Assembly: GCA_031270325.1 (NCBI GenBank)
Contig: JAISXW010000011.1
Coordinates: 80,221-144,220 of the forward strand
Direction: 5' to 3'
DNA: 64,000 nucleotides
From: Streptococcaceae bacterium
GTDB taxonomy: Bacteria; Bacillota; Bacilli; Lactobacillales; Streptococcaceae
The notes below the pieces were generated by a model. It did no database searches and was not told where the DNA came from. It saw only the letters and a list, made by a program, of their open reading frames with translations. Positions 1-9,312 of this stretch are shown piece by piece. The position numbers and the translations under genes are program-made. Each line of letters begins with the position of its first letter. Within the stretch, counting starts at the first letter, position 1.

Positions 1-450
1 ACCTTAGCTGAACCGAATAGACGTCGGGCGATCAGAGCTTTGGAAATCGCAACTTACGGAGAGCAGTTAGAGAATCAAGCGTCTAGTGATGAGTTCTTAA
101 TCCTCGGGCTAAATGCGGAACGACAAGTGCTTTATTCACGAATCAATCAACGGGTTGACGAGATGATGGCAGCAGGGCTGTTAGCAGAGGCAAGGTTGCT
201 TCATGAGCAGTTTCGGGAATCACAGGTGGCGCGGGCAATCGGTTATAAGGAGTTCTTCCCTTATTTCGACGGAAGGCTATCGTTAGAGGCAGCAGTCGAG
301 GCGGTGAAGCGCAACTCGAGGCGGTATAGCAAACGGCAACTGACTTGGTTCAAAAATCGAATGGCTGTTGACTTTGAAGATGTGCTGGCAGCGGATTTTA
401 AAATCAGGGTAACTCAAAAGATAGAAAGGTTTTTAAATGATAACAACTGA
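1..450 (+). CDS. miaA: tRNA dimethylallyltransferase, C-terminal part
   Basis: The 3' half of miaA; the reading frame is open from the first base, so the N-terminal P-loop half lies outside the window. MiaA transfers a dimethylallyl group to the N6 of A37 in tRNAs that read codons starting with U. The visible 149 codons carry the family's PNRRRAIRALE segment near residue 5, ARAIGYKEF, and the basic RRYSKRQLTWFKN motif close to the C terminus. hflX begins 14 bp before this stop, so the two are translationally coupled, the usual miaA-hflX arrangement. Identification is firm; only the start is missing. Confidence 0.95.
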   Translation, partial: TLAEPNRRRAIRALEIATYGEQLENQASSDEFLILGLNAERQVLYSRINQRVDEMMAAGLLAEARLLHEQFRESQVARAIGYKEFFPYFDGRLSLEAAVEAVKRNSRRYSKRQLTWFKNRMAVDFEDVLAADFKIRVTQKIERFLNDNN

Positions 451-1693
451 ACGCGAGCCAGAGCGAGTCATCTTGGTTGGGGTTGAAACCTTTGAGAATC
501 AAGCGACCTTTGAGGCTTCAATGACAGAATTAGCTAGCCTCGCCACAACTGCTGGTGCCACTGTCAGTACTACCTTTACTCAGAAAAAAGAACGATTAGA
601 TGGTAAGTATCTGGTAGGTATCGGGAAACTTCAGGAAATCAAAACGCAGCTAGAGCTAGAAGATGAGGCGGACGCAGTCATCTTCAATCATCAACTGACA
701 CCGCGACAACTGACCAATTTGTCGGCGTTTTTAGGCGTTAAGGTGCTTGATCGGATGCAGTTGATTTTAGATATTTTTGCACTTCGTGCCAGATCCCATG
801 TCGGCATGCTTCAAGTCGAATTGGCTCAGTTGACTTATCTCTTACCCCGATTAGCTGGCAGCAAGGGCTTAGCGCTCAGTCGTCAAGCTGGAGGGATTGG
901 TGCACGTGGTGCTGGTGAAAGTCAACTAGAGCTAGATCGCAGACAGATTCGACATCGGCTGGCATTAATCGAGGCACAATTAAAAAAAGCTGAGCAAGTC
1001 CAAGCCAATATGCGCCAAAAACGGCAAGCCTCACCTGTTTTTAAGATCGGTTTGATTGGCTATACGAATGCAGGCAAGTCCTCGATTTTTAATGCCTTGA
1101 CAGCGACAAATCAATATGAACAAGACGAATTGTTTGCGACCTTAGATGCGACGACGAAGTCTTTTTCGATTCAAGATGAACTGATGGTGACCTTGACGGA
1201 CACTGTTGGCTTTATTCAGGATTTACCGACTGAGTTGGTCAAGGCTTTTAAGGCAACGCTTGAGGAGTCTAAAACGGTTGATTTGTTACTTCACGTGATT
1301 GATGCCTCGAATGCCACGCACCAGATACACGAAGATGTGGTTGAAGGGATCATCAAGGAGTTGGGCATGGCAGATATTCCTGTCTTGACGGTTTATAATA
1401 AACTGGATTTAGCGGACAACTTCGAGCCAACGATATTACCCAGTCTGCAACTTTCGATTAAGTCTGAGACTGGGCTTCAGCAGTTACGGCAAGCAATTCT
1501 AGCCAAAATGGCGACACTCTTTGTGCCTTTTGAGCTAGAGCTTCCGTATTCACAGGCACATCAATTGGCAAAACTGCGAAAGTTTGCACTGATTGAGCAG
1601 ATCGTGGCGCAAGATGACTTGGCACGCTATTTGATTTCAGGAAAGATTGCAGAACGAGAGAAATGGAGACTATTAGAAAATGGATTACGTTGA
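437..1693 (+). CDS. hflX: ribosome-associated GTPase HflX
   Basis: HflX is a GTPase that binds the 50S subunit and helps rescue or split stalled and heat-damaged ribosomes. The 418-residue protein has the N-terminal HflX nucleotide-binding domain, the glycine-rich GARGAGESQLELDRR stretch near residue 155, then a G domain: GYTNAGKS (about 208-215), DTVGF (about 255) and NKLD (about 320). Length is normal. The start overlaps miaA by 14 bp and the end overlaps the next gene by 14 bp, so miaA, hflX and the following unknown gene look like one operon. Confidence 0.96.
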   Translation: MITTEREPERVILVGVETFENQATFEASMTELASLATTAGATVSTTFTQKKERLDGKYLVGIGKLQEIKTQLELEDEADAVIFNHQLTPRQLTNLSAFLGVKVLDRMQLILDIFALRARSHVGMLQVELAQLTYLLPRLAGSKGLALSRQAGGIGARGAGESQLELDRRQIRHRLALIEAQLKKAEQVQANMRQKRQASPVFKIGLIGYTNAGKSSIFNALTATNQYEQDELFATLDATTKSFSIQDELMVTLTDTVGFIQDLPTELVKAFKATLEESKTVDLLLHVIDASNATHQIHEDVVEGIIKELGMADIPVLTVYNKLDLADNFEPTILPSLQLSIKSETGLQQLRQAILAKMATLFVPFELELPYSQAHQLAKLRKFALIEQIVAQDDLARYLISGKIAEREKWRLLENGLR

Positions 1694-2342
1694 GTTAGCC
1701 ATCAAATCAGGTGGGTTTATGGCAATGGATCGGGTATTCTTGAACAATCGACTGGCTGAGCTGTCAAGTGACCGTGATAAATTAGCCTACATCATGCCGC
1801 CAGCGAGTGTGATCAATGCTTATTTTGCTGAAATCTATCAGAAGCAAGGACCTGAGGCTGCGACAGACTACTTTTTAGACTTGATGACGACCTTTAAAGG
1901 CTTTTCAGATCAACCGAGCTTTGACTTAGAGGGGCATGAGTCTGCACCGACCTTTCGTTTGATTCGCTTGAACTTATCAGGCAAATCATTTGGTTTTGCC
2001 TTTCAAAACGAACAAGGGCAAGCGCTGATTGTCAGTGAACTTGCAGATGAGCCGATAACAGATGCCCTTTTATTTGAAGTGGCGCAGCTTTTCCCGCATT
2101 ATGTGATCCGTTTGGATGCGGGCAAGCTTACGTTGGGAGCGCTGGACTTTGAGCCATTTGGTTCCCCTGTCGACCTTGATGAGCTGACAAGCCAAGCCGA
2201 AAACGAGCGCTACATCAAACTGACGACCTTCAATATCGCAGAGGGCATCACGCATTATCAAGGAATAGTAAATCATAGCAGAAGTCAAGCGAAAATGGTA
2301 CAATACGAGGGTAGAGCATTTAACTTGTATATCAGAAAGTAG
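1680..2342 (+). CDS. conserved hypothetical protein downstream of hflX
   Basis: A 220-residue soluble protein I cannot assign to a function. It starts inside the end of hflX (14 bp overlap) and is followed after 8 bp by the SPFH gene, so it is translated within the miaA-hflX operon. No signal peptide, membrane segment or nucleotide-binding motif is visible. It has a mixed alpha/beta look, with hydrophobic strands such as IVSELADEPI and VIRLDAGKLTLGAL. Codon use matches its neighbours. The position suggests a housekeeping protein conserved in this order; that is inference only. Confidence 0.8.
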   Translation: MDYVELAIKSGGFMAMDRVFLNNRLAELSSDRDKLAYIMPPASVINAYFAEIYQKQGPEAATDYFLDLMTTFKGFSDQPSFDLEGHESAPTFRLIRLNLSGKSFGFAFQNEQGQALIVSELADEPITDALLFEVAQLFPHYVIRLDAGKLTLGALDFEPFGSPVDLDELTSQAENERYIKLTTFNIAEGITHYQGIVNHSRSQAKMVQYEGRAFNLYIRK

Positions 2343-2350
2343 GGGAAAAA

Positions 2351-3244
2351 ATGGTAACTCTTTTAATTGTCTTGTTTGTCATCATCGTTTTGGTTTTGGC
2401 AAGTCTATCGAGCTTGTTTTTTGTCGTCAAGCAACAAAGTGTGGCGATTATTGAACGGTTTGGGAAGTTTACGTCAATTGCTGACTCGGGCTTTCACTTT
2501 AAATTACCTTTTGGCATTGATCGGATTGCGGCGCGCGTGCAGCTTCGTTTGCTCCAAAATGATATGACTGTGGAAACTAAGACCGAGGATAATGTTTTTG
2601 TTCAGATGACAGTGGCGACTCAGTACCGTGTCAATGAAGCAAATGTGACGGATGCTTACTATAAATTGATGAATCCTGGTGAGCAGATCAAATCTTATAT
2701 TGAGGATGCTTTGCGTTCAAGTGTGCCTAAGCTGACTTTGGACGAGTTGTTTGAGAAGAAAGATGAAATTGCCCTTGAAGTTCAACGTCAAGTCGCAGAG
2801 GAAATGTCGACTTACGGCTATATCATCGTCAAAACCTTGATTACCAAAGTGGAGCCAGATGCCGAAGTCAAGCAGTCGATGAACGAAATCAATGCAGCCC
2901 AACGTAAACGTGTGGCGGCACAAGAATTGGCTAACGCCGATAAGATTAAAATCGTCACAGCTGCAGAGGCTGATGCGGAGAAAGATCGACTTCACGGGGT
3001 CGGGATTGCTGAGCAACGGAAAGCGATCGTAGATGGTCTGGCGCTGTCAATCAAGGAAATGAAAGAGACAGGAGTAGATATTTCAGAAGATCAGATCATG
3101 TCAATCCTTTTGACCAACCAATATCTTGATACCTTGAATCAATTTGCCAATAATGGCAATTCATCTGTTTTCTTACCAAGCCAACCTGACGGTATCGAAG
3201 ATATCCGGACACAAATCTTGACAGCACTCAAAGCTAAGAGATAG
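2351..3244 (+). CDS. SPFH/band-7 family membrane protein (stomatin/prohibitin-like)
   Basis: A 297-residue membrane-anchored SPFH protein related to QmcA/YbbK. One N-terminal transmembrane helix (about residues 2-24) is followed by the SPFH core: QQSVAIIERFGKF, then the VQLRLLQNDMTVETKT region, and a long coiled coil (about 160-230) rich in Ala, Glu and Lys with AAQRKRVAAQELANADK. Such proteins form large rings in the membrane and act as scaffolds, often for proteases. The start has AGGGG a few bases upstream. It is the last gene of the operon, followed at once by a strong terminator. Confidence 0.9.
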   Translation: MVTLLIVLFVIIVLVLASLSSLFFVVKQQSVAIIERFGKFTSIADSGFHFKLPFGIDRIAARVQLRLLQNDMTVETKTEDNVFVQMTVATQYRVNEANVTDAYYKLMNPGEQIKSYIEDALRSSVPKLTLDELFEKKDEIALEVQRQVAEEMSTYGYIIVKTLITKVEPDAEVKQSMNEINAAQRKRVAAQELANADKIKIVTAAEADAEKDRLHGVGIAEQRKAIVDGLALSIKEMKETGVDISEDQIMSILLTNQYLDTLNQFANNGNSSVFLPSQPDGIEDIRTQILTALKAKR

Positions 3245-3281
3245 GTTGAAAATGTTGTCTGACCTGATGTGTCAGGCACTC

Positions 3282-3313
3282 AAAAAGCGGCGTCAATTTG
3301 ACGCCGCTTTTTT
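3282..3313 (+). terminator. Rho-independent terminator after the SPFH gene
   Basis: Stem AAAGCGGCGTCAA / TTGACGCCGCTTT with almost no loop, ending in a T run. It closes the miaA-hflX-unknown-SPFH operon. Confidence 0.9.
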
Positions 3314-3570
3314 AGACTGAGTGTAAAAAAATTTTAGACTCATAGCGAAAATTTTTGACACTGATAGCGGATTTTTTTTGCACTGATAGCGAAAAAATTT
3401 GAGACTGATAGTGGATTTTTTTTGCACTGATAGCGAAATTATTTGACACTGAGAGCGAAATTTTTTGAGACTCAGTGCGAAAAAAATTTTCAACTGAGTG
3501 TCAAAGAAATCGAGACTGAGCCTGAAAAAAATTTCAGACTGTGTGCCAACAAAATTGACACGTAGTCTCA
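3314..3570. repeat. array A1: about 11 degenerate 22-bp tandem units
   Basis: Imperfect units of two subtypes, ACTGATAGCGAAATTTTTTG and ACTGAGTGTAAAAAAATTT, each about 22 bp. Every unit contains an A- or T-tract of 5-8 bases next to an AATTT core. The same two subtypes fill 23741-24172, in the opposite order. The open frame on the minus strand here is a by-product of the repeats, not a gene. The array begins right at the T run of the upstream terminator. Confidence 0.9.
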
Positions 3571-3625
3571 AACGATTTTCCCAAAAAGAGCTGACTTAAG
3601 CCATGCTTGGCGAAAGGGGTATCGG

Positions 3626-3650
3626 AAGGTGCGGCGGCGCCTTGCTTTTG
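3626..3650 (+). terminator. short GC-rich hairpin with T tract
   Basis: AAGGTGC / GCGCCTT with a four-base loop, followed by GCTTTT. It lies between array A1 and the promoter of the next gene and could insulate that gene; no transcript from the array is evident that would need it. Confidence 0.45.
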
Positions 3651-3665
3651 ACTGCTAAAAAGGGG

Positions 3666-3694
3666 TTGACAATCAGAATGTAATCGCATACAAT
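3666..3694 (+). promoter_or_regulatory. consensus-like promoter of the secreted protein gene
   Basis: TTGACA (3666-3671), a 17-bp spacer, TACAAT (3689-3694). The expected transcript start is about 25 bp before a clear GGAGG ribosome site (3715-3719), 7 bp upstream of the ATG. Confidence 0.85.
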
Positions 3695-3726
3695 CTAGAG
3701 AGGGATAAGAATATGGAGGAGTTTAT

Positions 3727-4836
3727 ATGGAAAAGAAAATAGGTTTGATAATAAAGTTAAGTTTAATTATAATTTTGTTGTTGATATCACAAAACAAAAT
3801 ATCTGGTTGTGTTTTTGCAGATGAATTTCAAGAAGATAGCTTGGTATTGACAGAAGAAAAAATAAAATATTTATCTGATTCTGATTTTACAACTGTATAT
3901 GAAGAGCTTGAAGCTAATAAAGATTTTGAAAAGATGTCAATAGAAAAAATTAATGTAAAAATAATATCCAGATTAATTGAAATTGCAGATAGTAATAGTA
4001 AAAAAAGGGGATATTTTGGTTCTCCTTTTACATCTGGGGAACTTAAGTTATTAGTAAATCCTTTATTAGCATATGAGGCGGTTATTGTTAATAATGCGGC
4101 AACGATTGCTCAGAATACGACAATGGATAAATATAAGCGAAATTGGGGGGACGATTCTTCAGATGCTTTTCGTCATGCTTATTGGAATTCGAGTATCGTT
4201 TTAGGAGTTCATCGTAAAACAGGTGCTAGTATCACACGTTCTAGAGAAATTGCAAAAGTATGGACGGACGCTCATGAGTCAGATACAACAAATAAGAATG
4301 AAAAAACTATGGATTTGACTAACAATGGTATTGGTAGAAATGCAGTGGATAAAAATCGATCTGATGCTGATATGGCTGCTATTATCTATAACAAAGTGAA
4401 CCAAGGCGAAATGATTATCATCACACCAACTGTTTGGCGAGTATATCTTTGGCAAAATGGAGGTCAACATTTTTATACCAAGAATCAAGAAGAATATAAG
4501 CACCTTGTTAGAATAGGTGCTGGTCGTGGTGAGGGGATTGCATGGCACTTCAGTAATTCAGGAGACGATGTTTATCGCCTTTATAATCCTAATGCGAGTT
4601 ATCATTTTTATACGAAAAATATAACTGAAAAAAATAGTTTAGTATCTCTTGGGTGGCAGTATGAAGGGGTGGGATTCAAATCAAATGGGTCTTATCCAGT
4701 TTATCGTTTATATAATCTAAACACGGGCAAGCATTTTTTTACGACGAATTTAAATGAAAAAAATGCTATTCAAAACAGCGGTTGGCGTTACGAGTTGGCG
4801 TTACGAGGGGGTAGCTTTTTATGCGCAACTTATTAA
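3727..4836 (+). CDS. secreted protein with DUF6973-like domain and C-terminal DUF5648 repeats
   Basis: A 369-residue exported protein of unknown substrate. Residues 1-32 form a Sec signal peptide (basic start, hydrophobic core, likely cleavage at VFA-DE). Residues about 123-215 carry SSDAFRHAYWNSS, TDAHESD and MDLTNNGIGR, the His/Asp/Asn pattern I associate with the DUF6973 family, suggesting an enzymatic or toxin-like domain. The C terminus has three DUF5648-type repeats of about 42 residues (YRLYNPNASYHFYTKN...GWQYEGVGF), common in secreted lactobacillal wall-associated proteins. It is clearly more AT-rich than its neighbours, which suggests transfer. The third repeat is frameshifted by a 13-bp tandem duplication (4782-4807), so the last 14 residues are abnormal. 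Confidence 0.85.
   Translation: MEKKIGLIIKLSLIIILLLISQNKISGCVFADEFQEDSLVLTEEKIKYLSDSDFTTVYEELEANKDFEKMSIEKINVKIISRLIEIADSNSKKRGYFGSPFTSGELKLLVNPLLAYEAVIVNNAATIAQNTTMDKYKRNWGDDSSDAFRHAYWNSSIVLGVHRKTGASITRSREIAKVWTDAHESDTTNKNEKTMDLTNNGIGRNAVDKNRSDADMAAIIYNKVNQGEMIIITPTVWRVYLWQNGGQHFYTKNQEEYKHLVRIGAGRGEGIAWHFSNSGDDVYRLYNPNASYHFYTKNITEKNSLVSLGWQYEGVGFKSNGSYPVYRLYNLNTGKHFFTTNLNEKNAIQNSGWRYELALRGGSFLCATY
4782..4807 (+). repeat. 13-bp tandem duplication inside the coding sequence
   Basis: TTGGCGTTACGAG occurs twice head to tail (4782-4794 and 4795-4807). Removing one copy restores the expected repeat ending GWRYEGVAFYAQ and moves the stop to the TAG about 20 bp further on. Confidence 0.95.
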
Positions 4837-5141
4837 CTCGAATTAGTCAGATCCTTGCCGCGATTGGTGTCGTGTCAGTCTGTTTTCCTTTATATCTGAT
4901 CGTCATTTGTCATGCCTTTCCCTACTATTTCTTAGAGGGCAAGTGGCGGATTTCGCTAGTTGGCTTGCTGATTTTTTTGAGTGTGGTGGCGGTGCAGATG
5001 TCTATCTATCATCGCTATCAGGACAAGTGGCAGATCAAGTGGCGCGTGATTTATTGGGTGGTTTGTCTCCATCTCCTACTGCTTGTGACTTGTATCCTTT
5101 GGGCGCTGAGTCAGGGGCAGGCCTTACAGCACTTAACTTGA
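4821..5141 (+). CDS. small three-helix membrane protein, unknown
   Basis: A 106-residue protein with three predicted membrane helices (about 10-35, 42-62, 75-97) and short loops containing YHRYQDKWQIKWR. I do not recognise a family. The ATG lies 16 bp inside the end of the secreted protein gene and the GAGGGGG ribosome site sits within that gene, so expression is coupled to it. It might be a companion or protection protein for the exported product; that is guesswork from position. Base composition is closer to the housekeeping genes than to its upstream neighbour. Confidence 0.65.
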   Translation: MRNLLTRISQILAAIGVVSVCFPLYLIVICHAFPYYFLEGKWRISLVGLLIFLSVVAVQMSIYHRYQDKWQIKWRVIYWVVCLHLLLLVTCILWALSQGQALQHLT

Positions 5142-5223
5142 GTTGAGTGATTAGCAAAAGCAAGCAAAGAATTTCGGCAATTTGACGGGATTTTTTTGCC
5201 TTTTAATCAAAATTCTGATAAAC

Positions 5224-5229
5224 TATAAT
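5224..5229 (+). promoter_or_regulatory. -10 element of the tRNA-Arg gene
   Basis: TATAAT 18 bp before the mature tRNA. No good -35 hexamer is visible at 16-18 bp. Confidence 0.55.
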
Positions 5230-5247
5230 AGTTGTCAAACAAAAATT

Positions 5248-5319
5248 CCGTCCTTAGTGTAATGGATATCACGTAAGATTCCGGTTCTTGAGATGGGGGT
5301 TCGATTCCCTCAGGACGGA
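5248..5319 (+). tRNA. tRNA-Arg, anticodon CCG
   Basis: A 72-base cloverleaf. Acceptor CCGTCCT pairs with AGGACGG, D-stem GTG/CAC, anticodon stem TAAGA/TCTTG around the loop TTCCGGT (anticodon CCG, reads CGG), T-stem GGGGG/CCCTC around TTCGATT, discriminator A. CCA is not encoded. A seven-T run follows directly and probably ends transcription. The gene stands alone rather than in a tRNA cluster. Confidence 0.95.
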
Positions 5320-5341
5320 TTTTTTTCTTTTAAAGGGTACT

Positions 5342-5366
5342 TCTCATCACTAGATGAGTGATGAGA
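5342..5366 (+). promoter_or_regulatory. 10-bp perfect hairpin in the rnz leader
   Basis: TCTCATCACT / AGTGATGAGA with a five-base loop, between the tRNA-Arg T run and rnz. No T tract follows, so it is not a simple terminator. It might affect processing of a tRNA-rnz read-through transcript. Confidence 0.5.
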
Positions 5367-5398
5367 GGTGCTCTAAAGCTTAAATGCGAAAGGAAACT

Positions 5399-6340
5399 AT
5401 GGAAATTCAATTTTTGGGAACAGGGGCTGGTCAGCCAGCCAAACAGCGAAATGTCACGGCGATGGCGCTCAAATTATTGGCAGAGCGTAATGAAATCTGG
5501 TTGTTTGATTGTGGGGAAGCCACGCAACATCAGATTTTAGAGACGACGATTCGGCCGCGAAAGATCACGAAAGTGTTCATCACTCATTTGCATGGCGATC
5601 ATATTTTTGGTCTGCCTGGTTTTTTGTCTAGTCGGAGCTTTCAGACTTCCTCTCTGGACGAGATACCACAACCGCTTGACCTATATGGTCCAGTCGGGAT
5701 TAAAAACTATGTGATGACATCGCTCAGGTTGTCAGGGAGTAAGCTAAGTTATCGGATTAATTTTCATGAGCTGGATGAGACGGATGCGGGGAGAATCTTT
5801 TCAGATGAGACCTTTGACGTTTACATGGCACCCTTAGATCACACGATTTTTTCCATGGGCTATCGCATTGTTGAAAAGGATAAACAAGGGGAACTAGATG
5901 CTCAAGCTTTGAAAGCGGCAGGTGTTCCTTTTGGGCCACTCTTTGGCAAGGTAAAAAATGGTCAAGATATTGAAGTCAATGGGCAAGTGATTCGTGCGGC
6001 AGACTTCGTTGGTCCAGATAAAAAAGGACGTGTGGTCACGATTTTAGGAGATACACGTCAGACAGATCAGGCCATTCGCTTGGCGCTTGGCAGCGATGTG
6101 TTGGTACACGAGGCGACGTATCAAGCGAGCGAGGCCAAGATAGCCAAAAGTCACGGACACGCAACGACACAACAAGCAGCAGAAGTTGCCAAACAAGCAC
6201 AGGTCAAGCGCCTACTCTTGACGCATATTTCGGCACGTTATGTCGGCTCTCTTGTCGGGCAATTAGCCAAAGAAGCCAAGCGAACTTTTGAGAACAGTTT
6301 TGTGGTCAAAGACTTATATGAAGAAACGATCCAATCATGA
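5399..6340 (+). CDS. rnz: ribonuclease Z
   Basis: RNase Z is a zinc-dependent endonuclease that trims the 3' end of tRNA precursors lacking an encoded CCA. The product (313 residues) starts [13 protein letters not shown], the family's usual N terminus. I chose this ATG over the one 15 bp upstream because AAAGGA lies 5 bp before it. The metal site is HLHGDH (63-68); LGDTRQTD near 214 and LLTHISARY near 280 supply further ligands. It follows a tRNA gene without encoded CCA, which is a plausible substrate. The next gene overlaps its stop by 4 bp. Confidence 0.95.
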   Translation: MEIQFLGTGAGQPAKQRNVTAMALKLLAERNEIWLFDCGEATQHQILETTIRPRKITKVFITHLHGDHIFGLPGFLSSRSFQTSSLDEIPQPLDLYGPVGIKNYVMTSLRLSGSKLSYRINFHELDETDAGRIFSDETFDVYMAPLDHTIFSMGYRIVEKDKQGELDAQALKAAGVPFGPLFGKVKNGQDIEVNGQVIRAADFVGPDKKGRVVTILGDTRQTDQAIRLALGSDVLVHEATYQASEAKIAKSHGHATTQQAAEVAKQAQVKRLLLTHISARYVGSLVGQLAKEAKRTFENSFVVKDLYEETIQS

Positions 6341-7068
6341 AAAAGATGCTCATAACAGGTGCAACGGGAGATATTGCACGGGAAATCGCCAAGCAAGCGC
6401 AAGGTTATCAGTTGATTTTGTTATCACGAGAGATTAGCAGTTTGCAAGCTGTCTCGCCTAACCTCTATCAAGTCGATTTGGCTGACGAACAGGCTTTACT
6501 TGCAACTTGTCAAGAAATTTCAGCACGTTTCGGCCCGATTGATGTCTTGATTAATAATGCGGGTTATGGGTATTTTAAGCCCTTTTTATCAGACAGTGCC
6601 GCTGATGTGCGTCAGATGTTTGAAGTCAATGTCCTAGCCTTAATGACAGTGACACGGGCCTTTTTGCCAGATATGGTGGCGCAAAAGTCTGGGCAGATTA
6701 TCAATATTGCCTCAATGGCGAGCTATATGGCGACAGCTAAGTCGACCAGTTATGCGGCAACGAAATTTGCCGTTCGTGGCTTTTCCGATGCCTTACGTCA
6801 AGAGGTAAGGCCTGCAAACGTTCAGGTATTGACTGTGAATACAGGACCTGTCCTAACGAAATTTCATGCGGCTAATCCGACCTATCTGGCTAAGGTTGGT
6901 AAAAATGTCGTGACACCAGCCTTTGTTGCGAGTCAAGTTGTCGCCAGTCTCCAAACCAATCGGCGAGAATTAAATTTGCCTTGGCAACTCAATGTGGCGA
7001 GAGTCTTTGCCAGTAATTTTCCTAACTTAGCAGATCGCATCACACGGAGGTTTTTCAATTTAAAATGA
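6337..7068 (+). CDS. SDR family oxidoreductase
   Basis: A 243-residue classical short-chain dehydrogenase. The dinucleotide-binding turn is TGATGDIA (about 7-14), the structural motif NNAGYGY is near 87, and the active-site Tyr-Lys pair is in SYAATKFA near 147-153. The final Gly of the TGxxxGIG motif is replaced by Ala, which is tolerated in many SDRs. Substrate cannot be told from sequence. It overlaps rnz upstream and recJ downstream by 4 bp each, so it is made in the rnz-SDR-recJ operon. Confidence 0.9.
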   Translation: MKKMLITGATGDIAREIAKQAQGYQLILLSREISSLQAVSPNLYQVDLADEQALLATCQEISARFGPIDVLINNAGYGYFKPFLSDSAADVRQMFEVNVLALMTVTRAFLPDMVAQKSGQIINIASMASYMATAKSTSYAATKFAVRGFSDALRQEVRPANVQVLTVNTGPVLTKFHAANPTYLAKVGKNVVTPAFVASQVVASLQTNRRELNLPWQLNVARVFASNFPNLADRITRRFFNLK

Positions 7069-9293
7069 TCAGACCTACTTATGACTGGCAACTCAACACA
7101 GAAGCACCCCCTGATGAGTTTGTCAAATTAGTCAAAAAACAAAAACTAGATAGCCTGACAGCTAAAATCCTCTGGAAAAGAAAGATCCGAAATGAAAATG
7201 AGTTGACGACCTTCTTAAATCCAGCACTTGAAAATCTTCATGACCCGTTCTTGTTTTATAGTATGCGTCGTGCTGTCGAGCGGATTCGCCGTGCTGTCGA
7301 AAGTCAAGAAATGATTCTTATTTATGGGGATTATGATGCGGACGGCATGACCAGTGCCAGTATCATGAAAACGGCCTTGGACGAGATTGGGGCTGAGGCC
7401 CTGGTTTATTTGCCGAATCGTTTCACAGATGGCTATGGGCCGAATTTAGAGGTGTATCAGTACTTTATTGAGAATGAAAACGTGAGCTTGATTATCACCG
7501 TTGATAATGGCGTTGCGGGTCATCAAGCAGTGGCTTATGCGCAAGAGAGTGGCTGTGATGTCATCATCACAGACCACCATGCCTTGCCTGAAACATTACC
7601 GGATGCCTATGCGATTATTCATCCCGAACATCCAGACGGTCAATATCCCTTTAAGGAACTGGCGGGATGTGGCGTTGCCTTTAAAGTTGCCTGTGCGCTT
7701 TTAGACTATGTCCCATCAGAGATGTTAGACTTAGTCGCCATTGGAACGATTGCTGATATGATGGCGCTTAATGATGAAAATCGAATCCTCGTGACCTTTG
7801 GCTTGGCAGTGCTGAAACAGACTGAACGTGTTGGACTTGAAGCCTTGATTCAGGTTGCTGATATCGACAAGCATGACATCACAGAAGAAACGGTCGGCTT
7901 TCAGCTGGCGCCAAGATTAAATGCTCTAGGCAGAATTGATGATCCCAATCCAGCGATTACCTTGCTGACAGGTTGGGATGAGGAAGAAGCTCAGCAGATT
8001 GCTGAGTTGATTGATGAGCAGAATCAAGTGCGCAAAGCGCTGGTTGCGGACATGTTAGCAGAGGCTGAAAGCCAGTTAGATGATAGTCCGGTTCAATTCA
8101 TTTATCAGAAGGGGTGGAATCCAGGTGTTCTGGGTATTGTTGCAGGGCAGTTGTTACAAAAAACGGGTAAGCCGATTGTCATGTTATCAGAAGAAAACGG
8201 GATTTTGAAAGGCTCAGCTCGTTCGATTCCGAGCTTTAATATTTTTGATGCCCTGACGGCTCACCGAGACTTATTCATTGCTTTTGGTGGTCATGCACAG
8301 GCTGCAGGCATGACCTTTGAATTAGAAAAATTACCTGAGATAAAAGAGGTCATCGCAGCCTTTATTTCTGATCATCAGATTGATATGTCACAAAAAAATG
8401 TGCTGACACTAGATGAAACGATTCAATTAGCAGACATCAGTTTCGAGACCATTCAGTCCTTAGCTAAATTAGCACCATTTGGTCAAGACAACCCGAAACC
8501 ACAGTTTTTAGTTAAAGATTATCAAGTGCGACAAAGTCGAGCAATGGGGCAGGACAATGCCCACCTCAAGCTAAAGATTGCGCAAGACCACACACAATTG
8601 GATGCCGTTTATTTTGGTCATGGTCAGGAGAGTGTTGAGTTTGAACAGTTAGCACCAGATTTGTCGGTCACTTTGTCAGTCAATACTTGGAATGGTAATA
8701 CAGCTGTTCAGTTGATGGTGACAGATGCCAGAGTTGAAGGCAGCCAATTGATTGACTTACGCAATCAACAACATCAGACACAAGTGCCAGAAAATGCTTT
8801 TGTTTTTAGAAATGAATCAGAAAATCATGCTATAATAAGTGATGTTCTGCTGATCGCTGAGACCCCCAATAGTCAAGCAGCGTTGGATAGATTAGCAAAA
8901 ATTGTATCAGCTCATGACTTTACAGCGATTTACTTTCAAAATCAAATCAAACATGCCTATTATTTGACTGGTGGTGGCACACGTCAGCAATTTGCTAAGT
9001 TGTATAAGACGATTTATCAGTACCCAGAGTTTGATGTGCGGTTTAAACTGAAAAACTTGGCAGAGTTCTTGAAGATACCTGAGATTTTAGTCGTCAAAAT
9101 GGTTCAAATTTTTGAAGAGTTAGACTTTGTCAAGATTAAGGATGGTTTGATGAGGGTCAATAAGCAGGCTAAAAAGCGTGAGATTTCTGATAGTCAACAC
9201 TATCAAGACCTACAACTATTAGTTAAAACACAAGCATGTTTTGCTTTGTCACCTGTGCGCGAGATTTATCAGCAATTAAAAGATCAAGGCTAG
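7065..9293 (+). CDS. recJ: single-stranded-DNA-specific exonuclease RecJ
   Basis: RecJ is a 5'-3' exonuclease on single-stranded DNA in recombination and repair. The 742-residue product has the DHH-family motifs [11 protein letters not shown] (about 88), ITVDNG (about 145) and ITDHHALP (about 168), followed by the DHHA1 region with FGGHAQAAG near 406, an OB-like segment, and a C-terminal extension typical of the Firmicute RecJ. ATG overlaps the SDR stop by 4 bp. apt follows after 19 bp with its own AAGGAG site. Confidence 0.95.
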   Translation: MIRPTYDWQLNTEAPPDEFVKLVKKQKLDSLTAKILWKRKIRNENELTTFLNPALENLHDPFLFYSMRRAVERIRRAVESQEMILIYGDYDADGMTSASIMKTALDEIGAEALVYLPNRFTDGYGPNLEVYQYFIENENVSLIITVDNGVAGHQAVAYAQESGCDVIITDHHALPETLPDAYAIIHPEHPDGQYPFKELAGCGVAFKVACALLDYVPSEMLDLVAIGTIADMMALNDENRILVTFGLAVLKQTERVGLEALIQVADIDKHDITEETVGFQLAPRLNALGRIDDPNPAITLLTGWDEEEAQQIAELIDEQNQVRKALVADMLAEAESQLDDSPVQFIYQKGWNPGVLGIVAGQLLQKTGKPIVMLSEENGILKGSARSIPSFNIFDALTAHRDLFIAFGGHAQAAGMTFELEKLPEIKEVIAAFISDHQIDMSQKNVLTLDETIQLADISFETIQSLAKLAPFGQDNPKPQFLVKDYQVRQSRAMGQDNAHLKLKIAQDHTQLDAVYFGHGQESVEFEQLAPDLSVTLSVNTWNGNTAVQLMVTDARVEGSQLIDLRNQQHQTQVPENAFVFRNESENHAIISDVLLIAETPNSQAALDRLAKIVSAHDFTAIYFQNQIKHAYYLTGGGTRQQFAKLYKTIYQYPEFDVRFKLKNLAEFLKIPEILVVKMVQIFEELDFVKIKDGLMRVNKQAKKREISDSQHYQDLQLLVKTQACFALSPVREIYQQLKDQG

Positions 9294-9312
9294 GGGCAGT
9301 AAGGAGATAAAG

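Noticed and set aside
3293..3571. 92-codon minus frame over array A1 (and the similar 69-codon frame at 23722-23931)
   Set aside because: Repetitive, low complexity, and it begins in a terminator; the frame follows from the repeats.
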